Shown: one piece after another, positions 41,668-52,401 of the stretch
Layout: the number at the start of each line of letters is the position of its first letter
How positions within the stretch are numbered: the first letter of the stretch is position 1
Notes under the pieces: generated by a model
What the model was told of the DNA's origin: nothing
The model's database searches: none
Seen by the model: only the letters and a program-made list of their open reading frames with translations
Assembly (NCBI RefSeq): GCF_005771535.1
Contig: NZ_VANU01000003.1
Location: forward strand, 277,809 to 341,808
DNA from: Arcobacter arenosus
Lineage (GTDB): Bacteria; Campylobacterota; Campylobacteria; Campylobacterales; Arcobacteraceae
DNA: 64,000 bases
Direction of reading: 5' to 3'
Position numbers and translations under genes: made by a program

Positions 41668-43733
41668 TATCTTATACTAACTTTTAATATATCTATAAAA
41701 CTATCTTTAATAGTATTTATGTAGCATTTTTCTACAACATTCTTATGAAAATTACATGCTTTTTTATATACTTCATCATCTGTTATTAAAGCACTAAGAT
41801 AACAACTAAATTTTTTGTAATTATCAATAGGGTAATTTTTTAAACCAATTGCATCTGAAATTATAGTTTTATATTCTTCAAATATACCAGTAAAATGTCT
41901 TTTGGACTCTGGATCATCGACAATGGTAACTATAGGTTTTCCTTTTGCTGCATATTCTACTTTTGATACTCCTTGCCGTAAAGGAAAAGTATCTGGCATT
42001 ATATCAATAATCTGTGCATATATATGAGCATCTACATGACCCGGAAAATAAAATCTATTTACTAAAGTGCTATCTATATTCTTTATTTTATCTACTATTG
42101 GTTGTTTATTACCACTTCCACATGCTAGATAAATTATATTAGGATTATTCTTCATAACTTTACATATCACTTCTAAATAATCTTGACTATCAAGTTTTAT
42201 AAGTCTTCCAATAGTTCCCAAAATAATCGAATTATCAGGGAATTTAGATCTTATTTCTTTAACAGCATTAATGCTAATATTAGGATTAAGTTGTTCTTTA
42301 GTGTGAGGGACCTGAAATCTTAAGAATTCAAAGCCTTCTATAATCTCTTTTTTAAAATCTATTGATCCATGATGAATCCTTAAATCAATCCCCTTTACAT
42401 TATATACATAATTTCCATGACTCCAATATATCTGCTTATGTGCAGTTCTATTTACAAATAAAAAATTCACTAAAGGGAAATTATTTGTTCCAACAATCAT
42501 AATATCTGTGTTGTGATTGATGATAGATTCTCTTAATTTTATAGCTTTTTTATAATGATTTCCATAGAAACCAAATGTTTCTAAAGTATCACTATTTGGA
42601 TTATAAACTTTTATTCCAAGATTTTCAAAAAGCTTTATTGCTTCTGAATCATCTTGGCTTTTTTCAAAATAATCACATGAATATATACTAATTTCATAAT
42701 TAGCCTTGAATTTTTCATTTTCTAATAGTGTTTTTAAAAGTGAAATTTCTACGTTTGTAACAGAAGTCATTGCAATACGATCTTTTACAAGGGCAATCTT
42801 TGTTTTTTTATTATGAGTTTCTTTATTTTTTAAAAGATCTTCTTTTTTATAATATAAAGAAGCTGGATATGTTATCTCTTCATTAAATTTTTTTATCTCA
42901 TTTTGTGTTTGAAAAAGATTTCCCATCACATGCCAAATGAAAAACTCTAAATACATAGCTTCATCTGTCTGATTATTTTCAAGATGCCAAAAAAGTAAGT
43001 TTTTCAATTTAGGGTATAATACTATCCAACTACTATGATTATGATATTCAGAAATATTTGATATAAAATGAAGGTACCAATTAAATAAAGATCTTCTTTC
43101 TATATTTTTTAAAGAAAAGTACTTTTCTTTACTAAGTAACTCATCCAAACATTTTAATATAAAATCCAATTTAATTTCATTATTATTAAAAAATTGTCTT
43201 AAAAAAGTATTGTATTCAAGATTTGTCATTTTATGAATCTGAAGTATAAATAGCCTTTGAAGATAATTTTTTAAAGAATTACTATCAAGAGTTAATATTT
43301 CACCTAACATTATTATATCGCTTACAATTATCTGTATATCCGAACAATAATCTAATTTTCCATATTGATCTTTTAACTGTTGTAGTATTATATTTATAAA
43401 TTTATTATCTGGTTCTATATTTGGTATTTGTGATATTATTTCATGTAAATAGATAGTATCCCCCATTGGTTTGAGATTACCTGAGATATTACTTGCAAGT
43501 TGTATATATTTTTTTTGGAGATCATAGACTAATCCCAAATATTCTTTATTATATCTAGCTTCTATATGTTTTTTGTATTCTCTTTCTATAATTATAAATA
43601 ATATTATACATTGTTTAAATTCATAAAAGTTAGATATAGTTTTTATACAATTTGAAAATTTTTTTATATATTCATTTATAAAATCTCTTTTAATAAACTC
43701 TTCTAATTCAGTTTTTAACTCTGGATAGTTCAT
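41667..43733 (-). CDS. Two-part protein: helical N-terminal half and GT-B glycosyltransferase half
   Basis: A protein of 688 residues. The first 310 are alpha-helical, TPR-like in look, with no clear motif. The second half resembles GT-B enzymes with a TPR arm: IALVKDRIAMTSVTNVEISLL (about 315-335), IMIVGTNNFPLVNFLF, IYWSHGNYVYNVKG, then the donor domain SIILGTIGRLIKLDSQDYLEV, IYLACGSGNKQ and MPDTFPLRQGVSKVEYAAKGKPIVTI. The arrangement of helical arm plus GT-B recalls protein-modifying transferases and HMW1C-like proteins. It may glycosylate protein directly, but this is inference. It sits just after a formyltransferase gene. Confidence 0.7.
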   Translation of the reverse strand: MNYPELKTELEEFIKRDFINEYIKKFSNCIKTISNFYEFKQCIILFIIIEREYKKHIEARYNKEYLGLVYDLQKKYIQLASNISGNLKPMGDTIYLHEIISQIPNIEPDNKFINIILQQLKDQYGKLDYCSDIQIIVSDIIMLGEILTLDSNSLKNYLQRLFILQIHKMTNLEYNTFLRQFFNNNEIKLDFILKCLDELLSKEKYFSLKNIERRSLFNWYLHFISNISEYHNHSSWIVLYPKLKNLLFWHLENNQTDEAMYLEFFIWHVMGNLFQTQNEIKKFNEEITYPASLYYKKEDLLKNKETHNKKTKIALVKDRIAMTSVTNVEISLLKTLLENEKFKANYEISIYSCDYFEKSQDDSEAIKLFENLGIKVYNPNSDTLETFGFYGNHYKKAIKLRESIINHNTDIMIVGTNNFPLVNFLFVNRTAHKQIYWSHGNYVYNVKGIDLRIHHGSIDFKKEIIEGFEFLRFQVPHTKEQLNPNISINAVKEIRSKFPDNSIILGTIGRLIKLDSQDYLEVICKVMKNNPNIIYLACGSGNKQPIVDKIKNIDSTLVNRFYFPGHVDAHIYAQIIDIMPDTFPLRQGVSKVEYAAKGKPIVTIVDDPESKRHFTGIFEEYKTIISDAIGLKNYPIDNYKKFSCYLSALITDDEVYKKACNFHKNVVEKCYINTIKDSFIDILKVSIR

Positions 43734-43757
43734 AACTATACTAATCCTTTTTTAACT

Positions 43758-44402
43758 TCAAAAAACTTTTTCATCACTTGCCTTTTCTATTTTTAAAATA
43801 TATTTTTCTCCCCCTTTATAGAAAAATGCAGGATAATTTTCATTATCGACTATTCTAAAAAGATTAAATTGCTCATTTATAGACTTTTCTATATTTAATT
43901 CACTATCTTTTGCAGTTCTTTTTTTATAAAAACTCTCTTCACCAACTTGAGGTTTAGAAAATTTATATTTTTCATAATTTTTTATAAATTCTAAGCACAT
44001 TTGGATTGTTAATTCTGCTTGTTTAGCTCTAAGTTGTTTATTTAGTTCTGTGCCATCTAAAATTAAACGCTTCTTCATATAAATGTTTCCATTATCAATT
44101 CCATTTGAAGCTTCAAACATTGAAAAAACTATCTCATCTTGTCCTTCTAGTATTTGCCAAAAAAGAGGTGCCCAACCTTTACCTTTTGGTAAATCACTTT
44201 CATGAATAACAATATTGTGTAAATTCAACTTTAAATATTTTTCTTCGATTATTTTATGATATCCCAAAATAAATAGTATATCAAATGATTCATGCAAATT
44301 TTTATGTTCAAAAAATAATACAGAATCTCTAATCTTTAATTGTAAATCTTTTGCATAATCTACAAACCATTGATTAGGTGATGTTAAAATCGCAACTTTC
44401 AT
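43758..44402 (-). CDS. Formyltransferase-like protein, second of the locus
   Basis: A protein of 214 residues with the Formyl_trans_N fold. The catalytic His67 (IVIHESDLPKGKGWAPLFW) and Asp103 (GIDNGNIYMKK) are present. The Asn normally two residues before the His is V65. A short C-terminal domain ends FRIVDNENYPAFFYKGGEKY, the same kind of tail as in the formyltransferase at 45.1 kb. It starts at the end of the PIG-L deacetylase gene (1-base overlap). The pair suggests that an N-acetyl group is removed and the amine then formylated. Confidence 0.75.
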   Translation of the reverse strand: MKVAILTSPNQWFVDYAKDLQLKIRDSVLFFEHKNLHESFDILFILGYHKIIEEKYLKLNLHNIVIHESDLPKGKGWAPLFWQILEGQDEIVFSMFEASNGIDNGNIYMKKRLILDGTELNKQLRAKQAELTIQMCLEFIKNYEKYKFSKPQVGEESFYKKRTAKDSELNIEKSINEQFNLFRIVDNENYPAFFYKGGEKYILKIEKASDEKVF

Positions 44403-45088
44403 TATTTTATTACTCTTACACTTTTAAATGCCTCAACGTATCTTTTACCAATTCTCATACCTTGATATTTTGCATTTAATTCTATCCCTTCAAGACTTCT
44501 TGGGTGAGGATATTCACACAATTCAGATGTATACTCTTTCATAGCCTCTATTTTTAAATCGATAGTATCAGATATATCATAATATGTATCAGGAGAAAAA
44601 GATAAAGGGTAATTCCATTCAGTAGATGATAGTATCTCAAAACTATATATCTCTTTTACACATTCATTTTCCATTGGTCTTGTTGCTGTAATTACTGCTT
44701 TATAGGTTATTTGATGATCAATATTTAAATCATGTTCATAGTGGGTAAAAATAATATCTGGTTTCACTACCTCTTTTACTTTTGATATAACTTTAATAAT
44801 ATCAAGCAAATCGACACTATCAAATCTATTATCAGGAAAAGTTTCGACAAAAACTTTTTTTATTCCTATAACATCATTCGCTTTTTGTATCTCATTATTT
44901 AATATTTTTATTTCATCTTTTTTATTTTCAACTAATCTTTTTTCATCCCTTGATGTTTTTCCTTCACCAAGAATCAAAGTATAAGCTTCATATCCCTCTT
45001 TAATAAGTTTAGAAACTGTGCCAAAACACCCCAATACTTCATCATCAGGATGAGCTGCAACTATTAAAATTTTTTTACTCATTTTCAA
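44402..45088 (-). CDS. PIG-L family sugar N-deacetylase
   Basis: Zinc-dependent de-N-acetylase of 228 residues. The metal site is made by H13, D15 and D16 (VAAHPDDEVLGC) and by the later His in THYEHDLNIDHQ. LILGEGKTSRDE and the C-terminal CEYPHPRSLEGIE also match the family. The start is ATG at 45088 or two codons on; it overlaps the formyltransferase gene by 14 bases upstream. The substrate is presumably an N-acetylated sugar made in this locus. Its flanking formyltransferases on both sides point to an exchange of N-acetyl for N-formyl. Confidence 0.85.
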   Translation of the reverse strand: MKMSKKILIVAAHPDDEVLGCFGTVSKLIKEGYEAYTLILGEGKTSRDEKRLVENKKDEIKILNNEIQKANDVIGIKKVFVETFPDNRFDSVDLLDIIKVISKVKEVVKPDIIFTHYEHDLNIDHQITYKAVITATRPMENECVKEIYSFEILSSTEWNYPLSFSPDTYYDISDTIDLKIEAMKEYTSELCEYPHPRSLEGIELNAKYQGMRIGKRYVEAFKSVRVIK

Positions 45089-45770
45089 TTACCTCAAATC
45101 GACCTACTAATTTATTATTTTTTAAATGTACTTCACTAAATTCAATCTTTATTTTATCAAGATTAATATATGCTTTAGGATACCCCTGTGCATCAAGCAT
45201 TCGAATAAAATCATACATTTTATTTAAAGTTTTTTCGTTAAGGCCTAAAATATCACTTTCCTTTGCTTCTCTTCTTTTGAATTTTACCACCTGCCCAGTT
45301 TGTTTTTGAGGTAATAAATCATTTTCTAAAAAATCAGGAATCATCTTCTCAAATATAATATTTGAAATACGAATAAAGTTTTCTTCAGCACTTCCTACAC
45401 TAATATTAAAGTCATATTTTAAAAACACATCTCCCGTATCTAAACCACCATCAACTTTAAGTGCAGATATTTTAGTTTCATAAACCTCATTCATAATTAA
45501 GTTTTGAAAAGGACTACCTCCTCGACCATATGGTAAATCTGTCATATGAAACACTATACATGTAAAATTATTATAAATGTCATCTCTTATAATCCATGAC
45601 CAATGAGGGAAAAAAATATATTTAGGATTAATTTTAGATATAAGTTCGTATGTTAACTCTTCTTTATTGGTTATAAGATGAAATTTATATTTATTTTCAT
45701 TAAATTCTTTAATCTTGAAAAAGTTTTTTATATTCCATTCTTTTATAGTTGCAATAATTATATTTTCCAT
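45075..45770 (-). CDS. Formyltransferase-like protein, first of the locus, next to pseG
   Basis: A protein of 231 residues with the formyltransferase fold. H75 (FHMTDLPYGRGGSPFQN) and D111/D114 (GGLDTGDVFLKYD) are present, but the usual Asn two residues before His is V73. The C-terminus YDFIRMLDAQGYPKAYI continues into a short beta domain. The FHMTDLP-GRGGSP type is, from memory, common in pseudaminic acid clusters where it is usually annotated as methionyl-tRNA formyltransferase. It lies 3 bases from pseG and takes the place where PseH would be expected, so it may formylate the 4-amino group of the altrose precursor. Confidence 0.78.
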   Translation of the reverse strand: MENIIIATIKEWNIKNFFKIKEFNENKYKFHLITNKEELTYELISKINPKYIFFPHWSWIIRDDIYNNFTCIVFHMTDLPYGRGGSPFQNLIMNEVYETKISALKVDGGLDTGDVFLKYDFNISVGSAEENFIRISNIIFEKMIPDFLENDLLPQKQTGQVVKFKRREAKESDILGLNEKTLNKMYDFIRMLDAQGYPKAYINLDKIKIEFSEVHLKNNKLVGRFEVIENE

Positions 45771-45773
45771 AAT

Positions 45774-46712
45774 TTACCTATCAGCTTTTGTTAATAGCTT
45801 AATTAATTTTTTTTGTAACTTTACAGTGTCAAAGGAATTCAAAACATCAAAATTTTTCTTTTTTAAATATGAATATATCTCTTTTTGATTACTTGCTGTT
45901 TTTATTGCTATAAATGGAACTTTCATAAAATAAATTTCATTTATAGTCACACTTGGGGTAATTATAGCAAGATTACTTTTTGCCATTAGTTCTGCAATTT
46001 TATTTGAGTTTACATGTAATTTAATCCATTTTTCATATTTACAGTATTTTACTAAACTTTTTAAATTTTTATTTGCAGTTGTTGTGACTAAATTTATTCT
46101 TATTTTTTCTTTATAAAGTTTATTAACTTTTTTTATAGTTTTTAGTATATCTACATTTATATTGCTATGATCCGCTCCACCCATTGCAATAAAAACTAAA
46201 AAAGTATTTCTACTTAAACTTCCTCTTTTTCTTTTTGATTTTTTCTTTTCAATTAAAAATTCTTCTCTTAAAAGAGTAAATTTACTTCCACATCTTAATT
46301 CACAGTTAGATGGTACTAAATTTTTATATTTTTTTTTACTTGCACCCATATTGTGATTTAACAATATATCACAATGGTGTTTTTCATAAGTATCATCAAG
46401 TACCATAATTTTTAATTCTGGATTTTTAACTTTTAATTGTTTTTCATAAGTGTAGTCAATACCATAATGATCTATTATAATCATATCAATAGATAGTTTT
46501 TTTATGAGTATTTCTACTTCTTCTATATCATTAGATTTTAGGATAACTTTGTTATATCCAGTTTCATCAATTTTATGATTCACTGACCCCTCTAGTTCTT
46601 GAGTGGCAAAAGTAATTTTTGATTTGGGATACTGTTTTGCAAGAACAAGATCTCGCATAATATGCCCAATACCTATTTTAGATGAAGAGTCTGTTCTAAA
46701 AAGGATATTCAT
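45774..46712 (-). CDS. pseG: UDP-sugar hydrolase PseG
   Basis: GT-B-fold hydrolase that removes UDP from UDP-2,4-diacetamido-2,4,6-trideoxy-beta-L-altrose to give the free sugar used by PseI. The N-terminal loop FRTDSSSKIGIGHIMRD holds the catalytic His (GHIMR), and IIIDHYGIDYTYEKQ and VLDDTYEKHHCDILLNHN are family blocks. The C-terminal half has FIAMGGADHSNI and ITPSVTINEIYFMKVPFIAIKT. No acetyltransferase domain is fused to it, unlike some PseG-PseH fusions. It lies 1 base from pseF. Confidence 0.93.
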   Translation of the reverse strand: MNILFRTDSSSKIGIGHIMRDLVLAKQYPKSKITFATQELEGSVNHKIDETGYNKVILKSNDIEEVEILIKKLSIDMIIIDHYGIDYTYEKQLKVKNPELKIMVLDDTYEKHHCDILLNHNMGASKKKYKNLVPSNCELRCGSKFTLLREEFLIEKKKSKRKRGSLSRNTFLVFIAMGGADHSNINVDILKTIKKVNKLYKEKIRINLVTTTANKNLKSLVKYCKYEKWIKLHVNSNKIAELMAKSNLAIITPSVTINEIYFMKVPFIAIKTASNQKEIYSYLKKKNFDVLNSFDTVKLQKKLIKLLTKADR

Positions 46713-46713
46713 A

Positions 46714-47415
46714 TTAAAATTCTCTATTTTGTTTTAATGCAGAATACATATATTCAGCTCTAGTCCAATCTTCTAATGTATCTATGTCTTGCACTAAATG
46801 TCTTGGTAAAATAATAGGTATGCTATCTTTTCCAAACATTACTTCACCTGAATTTTTACCTACTTTAGTCCAATAAAATTGTCCTGCATCTTGGTAAGCT
46901 TCTTCTAAATCTTGGCTTCTTTTCATATAATTTTCAGGCCAAAACATTTTACATCTATTATTCTCATCTATTTTAAAAGTTCTTTGAATCGGAAAAGGCA
47001 TGGAAGTGCATGAAAAAGTATTTATTGCATCATTGTTTTTTAACTTAGTATAACCTTCCACTAAATATTTTTCTTGAAGTAATGGTGCCGTTGCATAAAT
47101 TGTGCAACAATAATCATATACTTCTCCCTTTAGTTCAAGAAAGTCTATTGCATGCTTTGTTACATCAGCTGTACCTGTAAAATCATCACTTAATTCTTTA
47201 GGTCTTAAAAAAGGTACTTCTGCACCATATTTTTTAGAAATTTCTGCAATCTCTTCATCATCTGTACTTACCACAACTTTTTCAAACAATTTAGACCTTA
47301 ATGCTGTTTGAATACTATATGCAATTAAAGGTTTACCATGGAAGTCTTTAATATTTTTTTTAGGAATTCTTTTACTACCACCACGAGCAGGAATAATAGC
47401 AATAGACTTAGGCAT
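46714..47415 (-). CDS. pseF: Pseudaminic acid cytidylyltransferase PseF
   Basis: Activates pseudaminic acid to CMP-pseudaminic acid, the donor for Maf. The CTP site is IIPARGGSKRIPKKNIKDF at residue 6, with GKPLIAYSIQTAL, VVVSTDDEEIA and VPFLRPKELSDDFTGT. The EAYQDAGQFYWTK and LPRHLVQDIDTLEDW segments separate PseF from NeuA. It has 233 residues, normal for the family. The start overlaps the pseC stop by 8 bases, and pseG follows directly. Confidence 0.94.
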   Translation of the reverse strand: MPKSIAIIPARGGSKRIPKKNIKDFHGKPLIAYSIQTALRSKLFEKVVVSTDDEEIAEISKKYGAEVPFLRPKELSDDFTGTADVTKHAIDFLELKGEVYDYCCTIYATAPLLQEKYLVEGYTKLKNNDAINTFSCTSMPFPIQRTFKIDENNRCKMFWPENYMKRSQDLEEAYQDAGQFYWTKVGKNSGEVMFGKDSIPIILPRHLVQDIDTLEDWTRAEYMYSALKQNREF

Positions 47416-48538
47416 TACATATCTCCAAGATTGAGTTTATTACATATATTTGTTCATCTTTTGATAAAAGAGGGTAAATAGGTAAACTTATAGCCTTTTC
47501 ATAATATTCATCCATTATAAGAGTATTTTCATTCCCATATCCTAAATTTTGATAGTATGGTTGTTTATTTATGGGAATATAGTGATATTGAAGACCAATA
47601 TTTTTCTCTCTCATTTTTAAAACAAACTCTTTTTTATCAAAGTTTAATTTATCAAAATCAATTTTTACTACATATAAATGGTAAGCTGAATCATTAGTAA
47701 AAGAGTATAATGGCTCAATAAAATCTATACTATCAATTAATTCATCATATCTTTTGGCAATTGTTCTTCGTGAAATTAAAAATGAATCTAATCTTTTTAA
47801 TTGAGATATTCCTAATGCACATGAGATATCAGTTAATCTATAATTAAATCCTAACTCTGTCATATCATAATGCCAAGGTGCAACTTCACTATTTGATTTC
47901 ATTCCATGATTTCTTAAAAGCATAAGTTTTTCATAAAGCTCTTTTGAATTGGTAGTTATTGCTCCACCCTCTCCTGTAGTTAAACTTTTAACAGGATGAA
48001 AAGAGAAAATAGAGATATCACTATTTGTGCATGAGCCAGCTTTTATACCATCTTGCATAGCTCCAATAGCATGGGCATTATCTTCTAAAATCTTGATTTT
48101 ATATTTTTCTTTTATCTCTTTTAATTTTTTTTGATTTAGCATATTTCCTGAAAAAGATACACCAAATATAGCTTTTATTGAAGAATCTTTTTTTAAATAC
48201 TCTTCACAAAGATCTAAATTGATATTTCCATCTTCGTAAATATCCACAAAAACTGGTTTTGCATTTACATAAAGCATTGAATTAGAAGTTGCTAAAAATG
48301 AGTTTGGTGTTGTTAAAACTTTGTCACCATCATTTAAAAGTACCATTGAAGCTAAATGCAAAGCAGCAGTGCCATTTGATACAGCCACACAATATTTTGC
48401 ATCACAATATTTTGCAATTGAGTCTTCAAACTCTTTTACTTTTGGCCCTGTTGTTAGATAATCAGATTTTAAAACTTCAACAATACTATTTATATCTTTT
48501 TCATCAATAGTTTGCTTACCATAAGGGATGAAATTCAT
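47408..48538 (-). CDS. pseC: UDP-4-amino-4,6-dideoxy-L-AltNAc aminotransferase PseC
   Basis: PLP-dependent transaminase that aminates C4 of the keto sugar made by PseB. The N-terminus FIPYGKQTIDEKDINSIVEVL and YLTTGPKVKEFE are typical of PseC. The PLP Lys is in FSFHPVKSLTTGEGGA (near residue 183), with EDNAHAIGA and VSNGTAALHLA completing the cofactor site. LQYHYIPINKQPYY near the end matches PseC. It begins directly at the end of pseB with no gap and is coupled to pseF. Confidence 0.95.
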   Translation of the reverse strand: MNFIPYGKQTIDEKDINSIVEVLKSDYLTTGPKVKEFEDSIAKYCDAKYCVAVSNGTAALHLASMVLLNDGDKVLTTPNSFLATSNSMLYVNAKPVFVDIYEDGNINLDLCEEYLKKDSSIKAIFGVSFSGNMLNQKKLKEIKEKYKIKILEDNAHAIGAMQDGIKAGSCTNSDISIFSFHPVKSLTTGEGGAITTNSKELYEKLMLLRNHGMKSNSEVAPWHYDMTELGFNYRLTDISCALGISQLKRLDSFLISRRTIAKRYDELIDSIDFIEPLYSFTNDSAYHLYVVKIDFDKLNFDKKEFVLKMREKNIGLQYHYIPINKQPYYQNLGYGNENTLIMDEYYEKAISLPIYPLLSKDEQIYVINSILEICNA

Positions 48539-49557
<1,019 letters not shown>

Positions 49558-49602
49558 TATTTTAACTAATTTATTATTTAACTTTAATTTTAAGAGTTTA
49601 TA

Positions 49603-49611
49603 TGAGATAAT
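49603..49611 (+). promoter_or_regulatory. Extended -10 promoter of the small lysine-rich gene
   Basis: TGAGATAAT, about 30 bases before the ATG at 49642, matching the TGN-plus-hexamer form seen elsewhere in the window. AGG lies about 8 bases before the ATG. Confidence 0.45.
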
Positions 49612-49641
49612 TTAAATTATTAAATTTAATTAGGTTTTTAT

Positions 49642-49854
49642 ATGGCAAACAACATTATTCCAGAAGATATTTTGAAAATTCAAAAAAAACTAGCTACTTT
49701 TGAGAAAGGGAGTAGAAATTATAAAAAATATACAAAAATACTTGCTAAACATATTAAAACACATACAATGAAAAAAAGAGTTAACTCTCATATAAAAACA
49801 ATTGAAACAGTGAAAAAGATAGAAGAAGAATCATCTGAAAAAAAAGATGATTAA
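49642..49854 (+). CDS. Small lysine-rich protein of unknown function
   Basis: A protein of 70 residues that I do not recognise. It is strongly basic and probably all-helical: PEDILKIQKKLATFEKGS, then YKKYTKILAKHIK and KKRVNSHIKTIETV, ending in an acidic/Lys tail EEESSEKKDD. There is no Cys, signal or membrane segment. The start has a nearby AGG and an extended -10, and the gene stands alone between pseB (divergent) and recA, which favours a real gene over chance. A nucleic-acid-binding role would fit the charge but is only inference. Confidence 0.7.
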   Translation: MANNIIPEDILKIQKKLATFEKGSRNYKKYTKILAKHIKTHTMKKRVNSHIKTIETVKKIEEESSEKKDD

Positions 49855-49903
49855 AAATAAATATTGCATTTTGTAATATAAGTAACTACTTTAAAAATAA
49901 TTC

Positions 49904-49911
49904 GCTAAAAT
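49904..49911 (+). promoter_or_regulatory. -10 element of recA
   Basis: GCTAAAAT, about 33 bases before the recA ATG, closely similar to the element upstream of the first flagellin. AGGA lies at 49932-49935. No SOS-box-like palindrome is visible. Confidence 0.45.
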
Positions 49912-49944
49912 TCCAACATAAAATAAAACACAGGACATAAAACA

Positions 49945-50979
49945 ATGGATGATAATCAAAAAAAATCATTAGAACTAGCTATTAAACAAATTGATAAAAC
50001 ATTTGGTAAAGGAACTTTAATTAGACTTGGTGACAAAGAAGTAGTTCCAACTGAATCAATATCTACAGGATCATTAGGACTTGACTTAGCACTTGGTGTT
50101 GGTGGTCTTCCAAAAGGTAGAGTGGTAGAGATTTATGGACCTGAATCATCAGGTAAAACAACTCTGACTTTACATGCTATTGCTGAAGCGCAAAAAGCTG
50201 GTGGAGTTTGTGCTTTTATTGATGCAGAACATGCTCTTGATGTAAAATATGCAAAAGATATTGGTGTAGATACTGATAACTTACTTGTATCTCAACCAGA
50301 TTTTGGTGAGCAAGCTTTAGAAATCCTAGAAACTGTTATTAGAAGTGGAGCAGTTGATTTAGTAGTAGTTGACTCAGTTGCGGCACTTACTCCAAAAGTT
50401 GAAATTGATGGAGATATGGATGACCAACAAGTTGGTGTTCAAGCTAGACTTATGAGTAAAGCTCTTAGAAAAATCACAGGTTTATTAAATAAAATGCATT
50501 GTACAGTTATCTTTATCAACCAAATCAGAATGAAAATTGGTATGACAGGATATGGATCTCCAGAAACAACTACTGGTGGAAATGCACTAAAATTTTACTC
50601 TTCAGTTAGACTAGATATTAGAAGAATTGCAACTTTAAAACAAGGTGAAAATTCTATTGGTAATAGAGTAAAAGTTAAAGTAGTAAAAAATAAAGTTGCA
50701 CCACCATTTAAACAAGCTGAATTTGATATTATGTTTGGTGAAGGTGTATCAAAAATGGGTGAGCTTATTGATTATGGTGTAAAACTTGATATTGTTGATA
50801 AAGCTGGGGCATGGTTCTCTTATGAAGATACAAAAATCGGTCAAGGTAAAGAAAATTCAAAAGTATTTTTAAAAGACAACCCAGAAATTGCACGGGAGAT
50901 AGAACAAAAAATCCTTGCTGCAATGGGAATTAATGATGAACTAATTCAAGGTGAAACAGAAACTACAGAAGAAGATTAA
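49945..50979 (+). CDS. recA: Recombinase RecA
   Basis: DNA strand-exchange ATPase for homologous recombination and repair; it would also drive recombination between the two flagellin copies. The Walker A motif is [10 protein letters not shown], Walker [11 protein letters not shown], with [19 protein letters not shown]-type text in loop L1 and [19 protein letters not shown]-type text in L2. The 344 residues are normal and the acidic C-terminus is short. The order recA-eno-ftsB-AMIN is conserved in Campylobacter. A long palindrome follows the stop. Confidence 0.97.
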   Translation: MDDNQKKSLELAIKQIDKTFGKGTLIRLGDKEVVPTESISTGSLGLDLALGVGGLPKGRVVEIYGPESSGKTTLTLHAIAEAQKAGGVCAFIDAEHALDVKYAKDIGVDTDNLLVSQPDFGEQALEILETVIRSGAVDLVVVDSVAALTPKVEIDGDMDDQQVGVQARLMSKALRKITGLLNKMHCTVIFINQIRMKIGMTGYGSPETTTGGNALKFYSSVRLDIRRIATLKQGENSIGNRVKVKVVKNKVAPPFKQAEFDIMFGEGVSKMGELIDYGVKLDIVDKAGAWFSYEDTKIGQGKENSKVFLKDNPEIAREIEQKILAAMGINDELIQGETETTEED

Positions 50980-51004
50980 TCAAAGAGAATATTCTCTTTG
51001 ATTA
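50977..51004 (+). terminator. 28-base perfect palindrome after recA
   Basis: The left half is TAATCAAAGAGAAT and the right half its exact complement; the recA stop codon is at its left edge. It can form a strong hairpin but is not followed by a clear T run, so it may stabilise the mRNA end as much as terminate. Confidence 0.55.
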
Positions 51005-51085
51005 AAACCATAAAAATCTACCCTTAAACTTACTTATAATCTTTCAAAACACTTTTATAAAAGCAATTACCAATAAAAATTTTAG

Positions 51086-51091
51086 TAGAAT
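51086..51091 (+). promoter_or_regulatory. -10 element of eno
   Basis: TAGAAT, about 32 bases before the eno ATG. The ribosome site is AGGAG at 51112-51116. The gap 51005-51085 shows no other feature. Confidence 0.4.
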
Positions 51092-51123
51092 ATACCAATT
51101 TTATTCAAAACAGGAGACCATAA

Positions 51124-52398
<1,275 letters not shown>

Positions 52399-52401
52399 TT
52401 T

